Source: Mesobacillus subterraneus
Lineage (GTDB): Bacteria > Bacillota > Bacilli > Bacillales > Cytobacillaceae
Length of the DNA: 64,000 nucleotides
Assembly (NCBI RefSeq): GCF_020524355.2
Contig: NZ_CP129019.1
Coordinates: 124,001-188,000 of the forward strand
Direction of reading: 5' to 3'
Shown: positions 27,936 to 35,873 of the stretch, one piece after another
How positions within the stretch are numbered: the first letter of the stretch is position 1
Layout of the letters: each line of letters opens with the position of its first letter
Notes under the pieces: generated by a model
Seen by the model: only the letters and a program-made list of their open reading frames with translations
The model's database searches: none
What the model was told of the DNA's origin: nothing
Program-made: the position numbers and the translations under genes

Positions 27936-28421
27936 ATGAATATTACCATTCGTAAAATGCAGTACGAAGATACAAAACAAGTTCAAAACATAGCAAAAAC
28001 TACTTGGAATGCAACATATAAGGGCATAATTCCCTTAGAAGTACAAAATAACTTCGTAAAATCAAATTATAGTGATGAAAGTATGAAACAACGTATAGAA
28101 CGTTCTATTGTATATGTTGCAGAAGTTGAGGGGAAAGTTATCGGTTTTGCAAACTATTCCAAAGTAAGGGATGGTGGAAAGGTCGAATTGGCGGCTATTT
28201 ATATTTATCCAGAATTTCAAGGTAAAGGGATAGGTAATGCTTTGATACAACAAGCGGTTAAAGAATTAATAGGCATAAAAGAAATTTATATAAACGTCGA
28301 AAAAGATAATAAGATTGGTATGAACTTTTATGAAGCTAAAGGGTTCGAAATAGTTAAGGAGTCTGACTCTGAGTTTAATGGACATATCTTGAAACAAGTA
28401 CGAATGGTAAAAAAAGTTTAA
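27936..28421 (+). CDS. GNAT family N-acetyltransferase
   Basis: A 161-aa GNAT acetyltransferase. MNITIRKMQYEDTKQVQNIA is the typical N-terminal strand/helix; the acetyl-CoA pyrophosphate loop is seen in YIYPEFQGKGIGNALIQQAV (Q/RxxGxG/A), followed by INVEKDNKIGMNFYEAKGF. The substrate is unknown; members acetylate amines, antibiotics or protein N-termini. AAAGGAGG precedes the ATG at 27936. It is the only gene of the first cassette, between sites 1 and 2. Confidence 0.88.
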   Translation: MNITIRKMQYEDTKQVQNIAKTTWNATYKGIIPLEVQNNFVKSNYSDESMKQRIERSIVYVAEVEGKVIGFANYSKVRDGGKVELAAIYIYPEFQGKGIGNALIQQAVKELIGIKEIYINVEKDNKIGMNFYEAKGFEIVKESDSEFNGHILKQVRMVKKV

Positions 28422-28429
28422 TTATTAAT

Positions 28430-28520
28430 CTAACGGGTGCGATGATCTAGGAAGGATTGCCGCCCTTTTTTGTTGAATTCCTTATTAAACAAAACGAACG
28501 GTGCAGGATTGTTTAATGAG
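28430..28520 (+). repeat. Cassette recombination site 2
   Basis: The left part TCTAACGGGTGCGATG precedes the loop ATCTAGGAAGGAT and TGCCGCCC with a T-run (hairpin 28436-28465). Then comes TTGTTGAATTCC and the core TTATTAAACAAAACGAACGG, with GCAGGATTGTTTAATG to the right. The core is 3-4 bp longer than the consensus. Confidence 0.8.
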
Positions 28521-28529
28521 GGGAAGCAT

Positions 28530-29036
28530 ATGAAAAAGATTGTACTTATAGGTTCAGGAGGGTCAGGGAAGTCCACACTAGCAAGGCAATTAGGCGAAAA
28601 ACTAAAAATAAATGTATATCATCTGGATGCTTTATTTTGGAAGCCAAATTGGGTAGGTGTTCCAAAGGATGAACAAAGAAAAGTTCAAAATGACTTAGTT
28701 AATAAAGAAGAATGGATTATCGATGGAAACTACGGTGGGACAATTGATATATGGCTTAATGCAGCAGATACAATAATCTTTCTTGATATTAATAGAACAA
28801 TTTGTGTCTACCGTGCTTTCAAAAGAATGGTACAGTACCGAAATAAAACAAGACCAGATATGGGGGAAGGCTGCGAAGAAAGGTTTGACTTAGACTTTTT
28901 TAAATGGATATGGAATTATCCTAAAACTAAGAGACCAGAAATTTTAAAGAGGCTCCACCAATTGTCTAAAGAAAAACAAGTAATCATTTTAAAATCACCA
29001 AAAGAAGTTCGACAGTTTTTTGAAAAAGTACAATGA
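28530..29036 (+). CDS. Small P-loop kinase (topology modulation/FlaR-type AAA family)
   Basis: A 168-aa P-loop protein. Walker A is GSGGSGKSTLARQLG at the N-terminus, followed by NVYHLDALFWKPNW, a signature of the adenylate-kinase-like family annotated as DNA topology modulation protein (FlaR). VNKEEWIIDGNYGGTID and an RAFKRMVQYRNKTRPDMGEGC lid-like segment also fit. The substrate is unknown. GAGGGGAAG precedes the ATG. Single gene of the second cassette. Confidence 0.85.
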   Translation: MKKIVLIGSGGSGKSTLARQLGEKLKINVYHLDALFWKPNWVGVPKDEQRKVQNDLVNKEEWIIDGNYGGTIDIWLNAADTIIFLDINRTICVYRAFKRMVQYRNKTRPDMGEGCEERFDLDFFKWIWNYPKTKRPEILKRLHQLSKEKQVIILKSPKEVRQFFEKVQ

Positions 29037-29057
29037 TTTTTTCTCTCTTCTTATTCA

Positions 29058-29144
29058 ACTATAGGTGGAGTTGGTCCAGGAAGGATTAACCGCCTTTTTT
29101 GTTGAAGTCTTATTGAACATAAGAGGCAGTTTAGTTGAACAAAG
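29058..29144 (+). repeat. Cassette recombination site 3
   Basis: Hairpin GGTGGAGTTGGTCC-aggaa-GGATTAACCGCC (29064-29094), then TTTTTTGTTGAAG. The core TTATTGAACATAAGAGGCAG is followed by TTTAGTTGAACAAAGG. GCAG at about 29126. Confidence 0.88.
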
Positions 29145-29213
29145 GGTTCTAATATTTGGGTAGTCATCAGGGAACAATAATCTCTAATATCAGCTAAATA
29201 AAGGGGATTATTG

Positions 29214-30053
29214 ATGAAAAAAATTATATTATTTGCCGTATTGGTGTCCGTAGTCATTTCACCAATATTTACTCACGCTGAAGAACGGTCTGATAAAGAC
29301 CTGATGAAAATTATCAATGAGTTTGTGCCACCAAACTCCAAATTGGTAAGTCCTGAAGAACCTAAATCAACTAAACCATATCAGTTTTATGACTTTAACC
29401 AAGATGGACAAGAAGAGATTATTATTACTTTTGAAATAAAGGCAAAAGAACAACCTAATCCTTCAGAATATGGCGTAATAGTATTAACAAAAGAAAATGA
29501 AAAGTGGGAAAAGGCTTGGGACACCCGAAAACAGGGGGTAGGATTAGATTATTCAGGTTTTGCTGATATTACTGGTGATGGTATTAAAGAGTATCTCTTT
29601 GGTGTCACAATTGGTGCTTCAGCAGGAAATAATCTAGAGATTTTTAAATGGAGTATTAATTCTTTAAAGATGATAGCGGAAGTTCCGTATCATATGATGG
29701 AGCTATTAAGTAATAAGAAAGTCGGTATAGCCGTTTGGCAAAGGTACATTGCTGATACCTATTTTGTAGATGTCCTAAAATGGAATGGGAAAAAATTAGT
29801 TCAAGACGAAGAACTATACTCTAGTTACTATCCTGCAATTGAAAAATTTTATAACGATAAAATATCAAAAATGGATGAGTGGTTCTATTGGTATACACTT
29901 GCAGATGCTCAAATAAAGGCAAATTTATTTGAAAAAGCAAGGGATTCTATACAGAAAGGAACTACATTAGCAAAGCAATTGTCATTACCTGATGCAGTGG
30001 AAAACTTTGAACAGTTAAGTGATACGCTGGAAAAGAAGAAAAAATCTAATTAA
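29214..30053 (+). CDS. Secreted protein with FG-GAP/VCBS-like repeats
   Basis: A 279-aa exported protein. Signal peptide MKKIILFAVLVSVVISPIFTHA (about 1-22). Two Ca-binding-like repeats, YDFNQDGQEEIIITFE and FADITGDGIKEYLFGV (DxDxDG/DxTGDG loops), are followed by a helical C-terminus (ADAQIKANLFEKARDSIQKG). Such proteins are common in Bacillus, but their role is not known. AAAGGGG precedes the ATG. Single gene of the third cassette. Confidence 0.75.
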   Translation: MKKIILFAVLVSVVISPIFTHAEERSDKDLMKIINEFVPPNSKLVSPEEPKSTKPYQFYDFNQDGQEEIIITFEIKAKEQPNPSEYGVIVLTKENEKWEKAWDTRKQGVGLDYSGFADITGDGIKEYLFGVTIGASAGNNLEIFKWSINSLKMIAEVPYHMMELLSNKKVGIAVWQRYIADTYFVDVLKWNGKKLVQDEELYSSYYPAIEKFYNDKISKMDEWFYWYTLADAQIKANLFEKARDSIQKGTTLAKQLSLPDAVENFEQLSDTLEKKKKSN

Positions 30054-30057
30054 GCTA

Positions 30058-30141
30058 ATGGGTGAGTTAATCCAGGAAGATTAACCACCTTTTTTTGTTG
30101 AAGCCCTAATTGAACAATCGAAGCAGGATAGTTCAAGAAAA
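30058..30141 (+). repeat. Cassette recombination site 4
   Basis: Hairpin GGTGAGTTAATC-cagga-AGATTAACCACC (30061-30089) with seven T after it. The core TAATTGAACAATCGAAGCAG precedes GATAGTTCAAGAAAAG. GCAG at 30123 is the exact left edge of the duplicated cassette. Confidence 0.88.
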
Positions 30142-30860
30142 GTAGCAGGATTATAAGGAATTAAATAGAATATTTGTTTTTATGAAGGAGGGGATGAATG
30201 AAATGCAGGGATTTATTTATCATATGGTACCTAACCAGATGGTTGGAGACAAACTTATACCGCTAAATTCATTAAAAACGACTCATCCAGATTTATATGA
30301 AAAATACACTGAAAAGTATTTGAATCACCCAGAAAGAAGTAAACTACTGAAAAGAAGCATACCTAAGTTAAACTGTCTGTGGAATGATGTGATTCATTTC
30401 TTACCTTTACACCCTTACTTTGTTTTTAACGCCCTTTCTAATCTGGGAATTAAGACAAAAGAAAATGTAACCTTTTATAAAATTCCTATTGAGTTATTAG
30501 CCCATAACAAAAATGCTATTTATCATTATTCTAAAGAGAGATACAAAGGTCCTTCGGCAGGGATTGTTGATGAAGAAATTGAGTTATTGGATATCAAAAC
30601 TTATCAGGAACTTCAGGACATACCAACGGATACCTTGACCTTTTATAGAAATGAAAATGAAAAGGGTAACAAATTCGGTCTCTTTCCTTTTATTCCCCAT
30701 ATATTGACCCTAGGTGAGGTGGATGTAAGGAATGTTGAAATTGTATCGTGGAATCGATTTGAATAAGCAGTTGTTGTTAGTCATCCTCCTTCAACTAAAA
30801 GGTGCGTTGATCCAGGAAGGATAATGCACCTTTTTTATTGAATTTCTTATTAAACAAACG
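30123..30860 (+). repeat. Duplicated 738-bp gene cassette, copy 1
   Basis: No difference was seen by eye from 33160-33897. The identical block starts at GCAGG in core site 4 and ends at AAACAAACG in core site 5. Bases outside diverge at once on both sides. It contains one gene and one complete hairpin. Confidence 0.93.
30203..30766 (+). CDS. Hypothetical cassette protein, copy 1 of two identical genes
   Basis: 188 aa, no known domain recognised. The N-terminus MQGFIYHMVPNQMVGDKLIPLNSL and the pattern of Tyr/His residues suggest a soluble globular enzyme, but nothing more can be said. It has no signal peptide or membrane segment. The start was chosen at 30203 because AAGGAGGGG lies 9 bp upstream; earlier in-frame ATGs (30182, 30194) overlap or precede that site. 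The identical gene at 33240-33803 shows this is a mobile unit. Both copies keep an intact frame. Confidence 0.75.
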   Translation: MQGFIYHMVPNQMVGDKLIPLNSLKTTHPDLYEKYTEKYLNHPERSKLLKRSIPKLNCLWNDVIHFLPLHPYFVFNALSNLGIKTKENVTFYKIPIELLAHNKNAIYHYSKERYKGPSAGIVDEEIELLDIKTYQELQDIPTDTLTFYRNENEKGNKFGLFPFIPHILTLGEVDVRNVEIVSWNRFE

Positions 30861-30878
30861 GAGCAGGTTAGCATTACA
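30797..30878 (+). repeat. Cassette recombination site 5
   Basis: TCAACTAAAAGGTGC starts the site. Hairpin GGTGCGTTGATCC-aggaa-GGATAATGCACC (30801-30830) plus a T-run. The core TTATTAAACAAACG is followed by GAGCAGGTTAGCATTA. The cassette edge is 30860. Confidence 0.92.
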
Positions 30879-30910
30879 CGGCATAAATAAAAATATATGG
30901 AGGTATAGTT

Positions 30911-31195
30911 ATGTGGATAATATTTGGGGTTATTGCAATAGTAACAACTTTTATAAATCTTTATATGTATAAAGCAGGAAAGGATTATAAGCTCGCTATG
31001 GCGATGGCATTATCATTTACAGCATTAACAATTTGTGCAGATTACAGTTATCTAACTCGGTGGGTAAAAGCGGAAGATTGGGCGGCTTTATCGGATGTAA
31101 TACCTGGTATGGCAAGGGTATTTTGGTTTTTGACAATTGTTTCTATCTTACTAAATATAGCACCTATATTTTTAGAACGAAAACGTAAGAAATAA
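30911..31195 (+). CDS. Small membrane protein
   Basis: 94 aa with three hydrophobic segments (about 1-20, 27-45, 70-88) and a basic C-terminal tail ERKRKK. No family recognised. GGAGG lies 7 bp before the ATG. It is the intact gene of cassette 5; a truncated DUF5412 fragment follows directly in the same cassette. Confidence 0.7.
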   Translation: MWIIFGVIAIVTTFINLYMYKAGKDYKLAMAMALSFTALTICADYSYLTRWVKAEDWAALSDVIPGMARVFWFLTIVSILLNIAPIFLERKRKK

Positions 31196-31196
31196 G

Positions 31197-31421
31197 GGTA
31201 ATAAGGTTCGTACTATATACTATGCTCCAGGGAAAAGTGATTTTTCTATGAATTGGGTAGACGATGAAACACTAAACATTACCAATGAGGCTCCAGGAGT
31301 TCCAAAAGAAAACAGAAGCATCAAACTAACAATAGAGAAAGATATTTACGATGAGTCTGGTGCAGCCTGTGAAAGTTGGGTTATGAAAGATGAATATGAA
31401 ACTTGTTATAAAAGGGATTAA
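31197..31421 (+). pseudogene. 3' fragment of a DUF5412-type gene
   Basis: About 225 bp closely matching the 3' half of the intact gene at 35363-35815: NKVRTIYYAPGKS, NWVDDETLNITNEAPGVP and DESGAACESWVMKDEYETC are all readable. It lacks a start and the membrane-anchor half. The match also covers the 3' untranslated region and the left edge of the following recombination site. The junction is 1-2 bp after the stop codon of the preceding small membrane protein gene, so this looks like a chimera of two cassettes joined by deletion. Confidence 0.85.
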
Positions 31422-31454
31422 ATTCTCTAATAGCTAAAATATAAAGAATTGCAC

Positions 31455-31545
31455 TTAAATAACGGTCCGATGATTCAGGTAGGGTTTAACGTCTTTTTTA
31501 TTGAATTCTTTATTGAGCTAAAGGGGCAGTAATGTTGAAGAAGGA
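31455..31545 (+). repeat. Cassette recombination site 6
   Basis: The left part CTTAAATAACGGTCCGATG is degenerate and the hairpin is weak. The core TTATTGAGCTAAAGGGGCAG is followed by TAATGTTGAAGAAGG. GCAG at about 31526. Confidence 0.8.
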
Positions 31546-31728
31546 TTGACATCGTAAGGAGTCGAATATTTTCGGTATCATTATATTTAAGAAGGAGTTG
31601 CTATGCCAGCTCCTTCTTTTTGCTATAGAGGCCATTAAAAAAATATAAAAAAAATAATAAAATAAACCAAAACCTTTTTCTAACCCACACGTCTAAGATT
31701 TAAGTGAATTAACAAGGAGAGAAATTAG

Positions 31729-32255
31729 ATGGCTGACTACAGGGAAGAGGATATTCATGAGTGGTACAATCTGTATCATCAAACAATCTTTAAATTTATT
31801 TTTATGCTTACAAAAGATTATCAGCAAGCTGAGGATTTAACTCAGGAAACATTTTTTAAGGCCTATAAATACCATCATACTTTCAAAGGGGATTCTAGCG
31901 AAAAAACATGGTTGTTTAGTATCGCTCATAATGTGACTGTTGACCACATGAGAAAACAAAAGCCAATTCGCTTTTTTAAAGAGTTATTCCAACCTCAAAT
32001 TGACATTAAACTATTGCCAGAAAATGTGGTCAGCTTAAAGAAAGTTCAAAGGAAATTCACGAAGCATTAAGTGCACTTAAACATTCGCACCGGGAAGTTA
32101 TCATCCTTAGAAAGATCAAGGGTTTTTCAATTACCGAAACAGCGGAGATATTGAATTGTTCGGAAAGTAAAGTAAAGTCCACCTTGCATCGTGGAATGTT
32201 AGCTTTGGAAAAAAGATTAATTAAGGAGTCGGGGTTAAATGAACATACAAAGTGA
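31729..32255 (+). pseudogene. ECF-type sigma factor with a frameshift
   Basis: A sigma-70 family, ECF-type factor. The first part (31729-~32040) holds region 2: YHQTIFKFIFMLTKDYQQAEDLTQETFFKAY and WLFSIAHNVTVDHMRKQKP. Region 4 continues in another frame: EVIILRKIKGFSITETAEILNCSESKVKSTLHRGM, a typical HTH, ending at TGA 32253-32255. One base appears missing near 32040 (TTAAAGAAAG; inserting G restores the chain). ACAAGGAGAG precedes the ATG. The next gene overlaps its end by 17 bp and encodes the likely anti-sigma factor. It could be a true mutation or a sequence error. Confidence 0.8.
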
Positions 32256-32994
32256 ATTGAACACTTATAATCGTGCTCTTCAGAAAGTAGAATATGATTT
32301 GGAATGGAGTCAGGAGCAAGCCGATTTAGTCAGGAGAAAACTGGAGAGGCAAATTTATAAGGAAAAGGTTAAATCTCGGGCTTTCAAAATTTTTGGATAC
32401 CTATCAACTATAAGTATCACTTTTTCTCTCCTTTTTTTGCTTGTTATTCAATTGGGGAATGAAGATTCATTTGTTTCAGGGATGCTATCAAAAGAAGAAA
32501 AGCTGTATACAATGGAAGTAATCGACGGGAAAGAGACACCGGTTTTAACCGAAAAAGGGATGGAATATGTTGTTTATCCAATGGATGCCCACAAGGAGAT
32601 CAATACAATCTCAGGAGAACCATTTCTTGGAGTATCTGTTAGAAAAATAGGTAGTAAAGAACAAATATATACACAGGCGATTTACCCGACTTCAGAAGGA
32701 AGGTTTATTTCAGTACATTATTCAAAGAATGAAGCGGGATCAGTTGAAGAAATGAGTAGATATTTTTTACCCGAATATCCCCTCTACGGAACAAAAGTCA
32801 CGGAAATAAATGTTTCAGGGCAACGGGCATTTCTACATGAACCAACAACAGAATATGGAACAGCTGCGCTATATATCGTTACTAAAAAGTATGTATACTA
32901 TATGAATAATCAGGGGTTGATAGACAAGCAGCAGGGTGATTCTGGGGAGTTAATCGAACTTGCCAACTTGTTTAACTTTGAAGTTGAAAGATAA
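32239..32994 (+). CDS. Putative membrane-anchored anti-sigma factor
   Basis: 251 aa: a cytosolic N-terminal ~50 residues, one membrane segment (~54-76; IFGYLSTISITFSLLFLLVIQL) and an extracellular domain of ~170 residues (~80-251). This topology and the overlap with the ECF sigma gene are typical of anti-sigma factors that hold the sigma factor at the membrane until an outside signal arrives. No conserved zinc anti-sigma motif is seen. AAGGAG lies upstream of the ATG. The sigma/anti-sigma pair forms one two-gene cassette. Confidence 0.7.
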   Translation: MNIQSELNTYNRALQKVEYDLEWSQEQADLVRRKLERQIYKEKVKSRAFKIFGYLSTISITFSLLFLLVIQLGNEDSFVSGMLSKEEKLYTMEVIDGKETPVLTEKGMEYVVYPMDAHKEINTISGEPFLGVSVRKIGSKEQIYTQAIYPTSEGRFISVHYSKNEAGSVEEMSRYFLPEYPLYGTKVTEINVSGQRAFLHEPTTEYGTAALYIVTKKYVYYMNNQGLIDKQQGDSGELIELANLFNFEVER

Positions 32995-33087
32995 AGATTG
33001 GACTTTAGAATTATAACCTACCTAAATAATTGCGATGCATAACTTGGGGAATAATTTAATTCAGTGAGTTAAGTGAACCGTTATAAT

Positions 33088-33177
33088 TTAAGGCAAGGGT
33101 GCTTTGATCCAAGAAGGATTAAGGCCCCTTTTTGTTGAATTCCTTATTGAGCTAAAGGGGCAGGATAGTTCAAGAAA
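33088..33177 (+). repeat. Cassette recombination site 7
   Basis: Hairpin GGGTGCTTTGATCC-aagaa-GGATTAAGGCCCC (33097-33128) and a T-run. The core TTATTGAGCTAAAGGGGCAG precedes GATAGTTCAAGAAAAG. GCAG at 33160 is the left edge of cassette copy 2. Confidence 0.9.
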
Positions 33178-33897
33178 AGTAGCAGGATTATAAGGAATTA
33201 AATAGAATATTTGTTTTTATGAAGGAGGGGATGAATGAAATGCAGGGATTTATTTATCATATGGTACCTAACCAGATGGTTGGAGACAAACTTATACCGC
33301 TAAATTCATTAAAAACGACTCATCCAGATTTATATGAAAAATACACTGAAAAGTATTTGAATCACCCAGAAAGAAGTAAACTACTGAAAAGAAGCATACC
33401 TAAGTTAAACTGTCTGTGGAATGATGTGATTCATTTCTTACCTTTACACCCTTACTTTGTTTTTAACGCCCTTTCTAATCTGGGAATTAAGACAAAAGAA
33501 AATGTAACCTTTTATAAAATTCCTATTGAGTTATTAGCCCATAACAAAAATGCTATTTATCATTATTCTAAAGAGAGATACAAAGGTCCTTCGGCAGGGA
33601 TTGTTGATGAAGAAATTGAGTTATTGGATATCAAAACTTATCAGGAACTTCAGGACATACCAACGGATACCTTGACCTTTTATAGAAATGAAAATGAAAA
33701 GGGTAACAAATTCGGTCTCTTTCCTTTTATTCCCCATATATTGACCCTAGGTGAGGTGGATGTAAGGAATGTTGAAATTGTATCGTGGAATCGATTTGAA
33801 TAAGCAGTTGTTGTTAGTCATCCTCCTTCAACTAAAAGGTGCGTTGATCCAGGAAGGATAATGCACCTTTTTTATTGAATTTCTTATTAAACAAACG
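33160..33897 (+). repeat. Duplicated 738-bp gene cassette, copy 2
   Basis: Same block as 30123-30860, offset 3037 bp. The flanks differ: AAAGGG before it and AGGCAGTTACTTC after it. Confidence 0.93.
33240..33803 (+). CDS. Hypothetical cassette protein, copy 2 of two identical genes
   Basis: 188 aa, the same protein as the gene at 30203-30766. The start is chosen for the same reason (AAGGAGGGG 9 bp upstream). Absence of any silent differences, as far as checked by eye, implies a very recent duplication. No domain is recognised and no function can be given. Confidence 0.75.
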   Translation: MQGFIYHMVPNQMVGDKLIPLNSLKTTHPDLYEKYTEKYLNHPERSKLLKRSIPKLNCLWNDVIHFLPLHPYFVFNALSNLGIKTKENVTFYKIPIELLAHNKNAIYHYSKERYKGPSAGIVDEEIELLDIKTYQELQDIPTDTLTFYRNENEKGNKFGLFPFIPHILTLGEVDVRNVEIVSWNRFE

Positions 33898-33914
33898 AGG
33901 CAGTTACTTCAATA
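33834..33914 (+). repeat. Cassette recombination site 8
   Basis: The hairpin (33838-33867) and left core are the same as in site 5. The right half is AGGCAGTTACTTCAATATG. The cassette edge is 33897. Confidence 0.92.
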
Positions 33915-33968
33915 TGAAATCAAAAGTAATGAGCAATTACTATGAAGGTAGATAAAACGGAGGTTGAG

Positions 33969-34433
33969 ATGCGAAAAGTTTACCTAGATAGAACAGAATT
34001 AACCGGAGCCATAAATGTAAATTTAAAAGATACTGAGGTAATACAAGCTGGTACAACGATTTTTCCTATGAGTGTTTATCATAAAAATGAGGAGTACCAA
34101 AAATATGCTAGCAATTATGATATTCAATTTATCTTTGACAATGATATTCCACAATTAGAATTTTATACTGTTCCATATGTAGATATTATGGCAAAAGATA
34201 GTAAAGGTGGATTTATCGGAACTATTGGTCAACAATGTGATTTGAAAAGTGACGCACCAATTTGTTATATCAATAGCCATTTAGAGTGCTTGATAATTTC
34301 TGAAAACGGAGAAGATTTTTTGAATAACATAGGAACCTGGCAAGACAATTTGAAACTTTATGATAAAATTACGGTTTATCGTTCGAAAGCAGAAGCAGAA
34401 ATGGAACTAGATTTTATCGATTTGTCTGTTTGA
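33969..34433 (+). CDS. Hypothetical cassette protein
   Basis: 154 aa, acidic, no signal peptide or membrane segment, and no family recognised. The sequence alternates hydrophobic and polar residues, suggesting a mostly beta structure. The start at 33969 has GGAGG 5 bp upstream; an in-frame ATG at 33942 lacks a ribosome binding site. Single gene of its cassette. Confidence 0.65.
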   Translation: MRKVYLDRTELTGAINVNLKDTEVIQAGTTIFPMSVYHKNEEYQKYASNYDIQFIFDNDIPQLEFYTVPYVDIMAKDSKGGFIGTIGQQCDLKSDAPICYINSHLECLIISENGEDFLNNIGTWQDNLKLYDKITVYRSKAEAEMELDFIDLSV

Positions 34434-34459
34434 TAGTCCTCAATCATTATAAATTCATA

Positions 34460-34548
34460 TTGAACGGGAGCGTTGATCCAGGAAGGATTACCCCCTTTTT
34501 TGTTGAACTACTTATTGAACAAACAGGGCAGGTTACTTGAAGAAGGTT
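34460..34548 (+). repeat. Cassette recombination site 9
   Basis: TTGAACGGGAGC starts the site. Hairpin GGGAGCGTTGATCC-aggaa-GGATTACCCCC (34466-34494). The core TTATTGAACAAACAGGGCAG is followed by GTTACTTGAAGAAGG. Confidence 0.9.
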
Positions 34549-34563
34549 TAGGGGTGTTAAAAG

Positions 34564-34923
34564 ATGTATCTTAAAAAGTTCTTTCGGAGATTATTCCTGA
34601 GAAAATATGATGAATTTGCTACAATATTAGGCTTCCAAGACTTGAATTCAGCTTATGATAACACTTTTTTTATTTTTCGTATTCCAGAGGATGCCCAATG
34701 GAATGCAACAGAATTACCTAATAAAAGTTGCGCGGTTTGGAATGACATAGGACAACCGCCATATTCATTTCAACTCTTCCCCTCTTGGGAGGAAGCAATT
34801 GTCGTCTTACGTAACACGTTCGAACAAGAAAATTATGACGAAGACTACTGGGAACCAGAAGGATTTGAACCTGGGGAGAATGTGTTTACTAAACCACCAG
34901 ATAAAAATAAGAGAGACTATTGA
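34564..34923 (+). CDS. Hypothetical cassette protein
   Basis: 119 aa, rich in aromatic and acidic residues (EQENYDEDYWEPEGFEPGEN near the C-terminus), with a basic N-terminus MYLKKFFRRLFLRKY. No family recognised and no export signal. GGGGTG precedes the ATG. Single gene of its cassette. Confidence 0.65.
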   Translation: MYLKKFFRRLFLRKYDEFATILGFQDLNSAYDNTFFIFRIPEDAQWNATELPNKSCAVWNDIGQPPYSFQLFPSWEEAIVVLRNTFEQENYDEDYWEPEGFEPGENVFTKPPDKNKRDY

Positions 34924-34952
34924 TATTTCTTCATAAGAAGAGTTAAAAAATT

Positions 34953-35002
34953 GAGTTGAATTAGGTGGTTATTTTACTAACGGGGCAGTAATGTTGAAGA
35001 AC
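34953..35002 (+). repeat. Cassette recombination site 10 (degenerate left half)
   Basis: The core TTTTACTAACGGGGCAG is followed by TAATGTTGAAGAAC. Only TTGAATTAGGTGG remains of the left part, with no terminator hairpin. Confidence 0.7.
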
Positions 35003-35034
35003 TATTTTTGTTTGTTTTTTAGAGGGGGGACAAG

Positions 35035-35247
35035 ATGAACCAAGTATTAGAGAAAATAATTTATTTTGGTTTCACAATTTTTATTTTTATCGTTTTATGG
35101 AAAGTAACAGGTGAATTATGGGAAACCTTTGTTCCGTGGAATTACAAAACTGACCTCTTAGGAATTTTTGTAGTAGCACCAATTTTAATAGTATCTTCAT
35201 TTATTTTATCCAGCTATTCTTTTAAAGTCATAAGGGGTTCTAAATAA
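35035..35247 (+). CDS. Small membrane protein
   Basis: 70 aa with two membrane segments (about 8-24 and 42-62). No family recognised. A strong ribosome binding site (AGAGGGGGG) lies before the ATG. Single gene of its cassette. Confidence 0.7.
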   Translation: MNQVLEKIIYFGFTIFIFIVLWKVTGELWETFVPWNYKTDLLGIFVVAPILIVSSFILSSYSFKVIRGSK

Positions 35248-35261
35248 TATAGCCTTTTGTT

Positions 35262-35332
35262 GTGTTAACGGGGGCGAGCTGGATACGCATCCGCCCTTGT
35301 TCAAGTAAAGGGGCAGTTTAGCTAAAGAAGAA
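35262..35332 (+). repeat. Cassette recombination site 11
   Basis: TGTTAACGGGGGC starts the site. Hairpin GGGGCGAGCTGGAT-acgc-ATCCGCCC (35271-35296). The core TTGTTCAAGTAAAGGGGCAG is followed by TTTAGCTAAAGAAG. GCAG at 35313. Confidence 0.85.
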
Positions 35333-35362
35333 AAAGCTCACAGGAATCGGGGGATAGGTAAG

Positions 35363-35815
35363 TTGAGGAGCATTAGGCTAAGATATAAAATACTTTTGCT
35401 TGTCGTATTTAGTATGATTTGTATGTTCGTATATAAAAAATTTATCTATACATTTGAGTTTAATAACGGTGAATTTTTTGTAGGTCCTGTGGAATCGCCT
35501 AATGGTAAGTATACAGCCAATTCATATTATAAAACGTATGGTGGAGCAGCAGGTGGTGTAAATGTTTGGGTTGAAATTAATGAAGGTACGGGCAATAAGG
35601 TTCGTACTATATACTATGCTCCGGGGAAAAGTAATTTTTCTATGAATTGGGTAGACGATGAAACACTAAACATTACCAATGAGGCTCCAGGAGTTCCAAA
35701 AGAAAACCGAAGCACCAAATTAACAATAGGGAAAGAAATTTATGATGAGTCTGGTGCAGCCTGTGATAGTTGGGTTATGAAAGATGAATATGAAACTTGT
35801 TATGAAAGGGATTAA
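35363..35815 (+). CDS. DUF5412 family protein
   Basis: A 150-aa protein with an N-terminal membrane anchor (~8-25; ILLLVVFSMICMFVYKKF) and an extracytoplasmic domain typical of DUF5412 in Bacillus (VESPNGKYTANSYYKTYGGAAGG ... VWVEINEG). The function of the family is unknown. The TTG start has GGGGGATAGG upstream. A truncated near-copy lies at 31197-31421, so this gene type has been in the array more than once. Confidence 0.78.
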   Translation: MRSIRLRYKILLLVVFSMICMFVYKKFIYTFEFNNGEFFVGPVESPNGKYTANSYYKTYGGAAGGVNVWVEINEGTGNKVRTIYYAPGKSNFSMNWVDDETLNITNEAPGVPKENRSTKLTIGKEIYDESGAACDSWVMKDEYETCYERD

Positions 35816-35846
35816 ATTCTCTAATAGCTAAAATGTGAAGAGATGT

Positions 35847-35864
35847 ACTTAAACATACGGGTGC
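35847..35864 (+). repeat. Cassette recombination half-site 12
   Basis: Only the left half, ACTTAAACATACGGGTGC, is present; the core is missing where the integrase terminator region begins. Confidence 0.65.
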
Positions 35865-35873
35865 AAGAGTACA

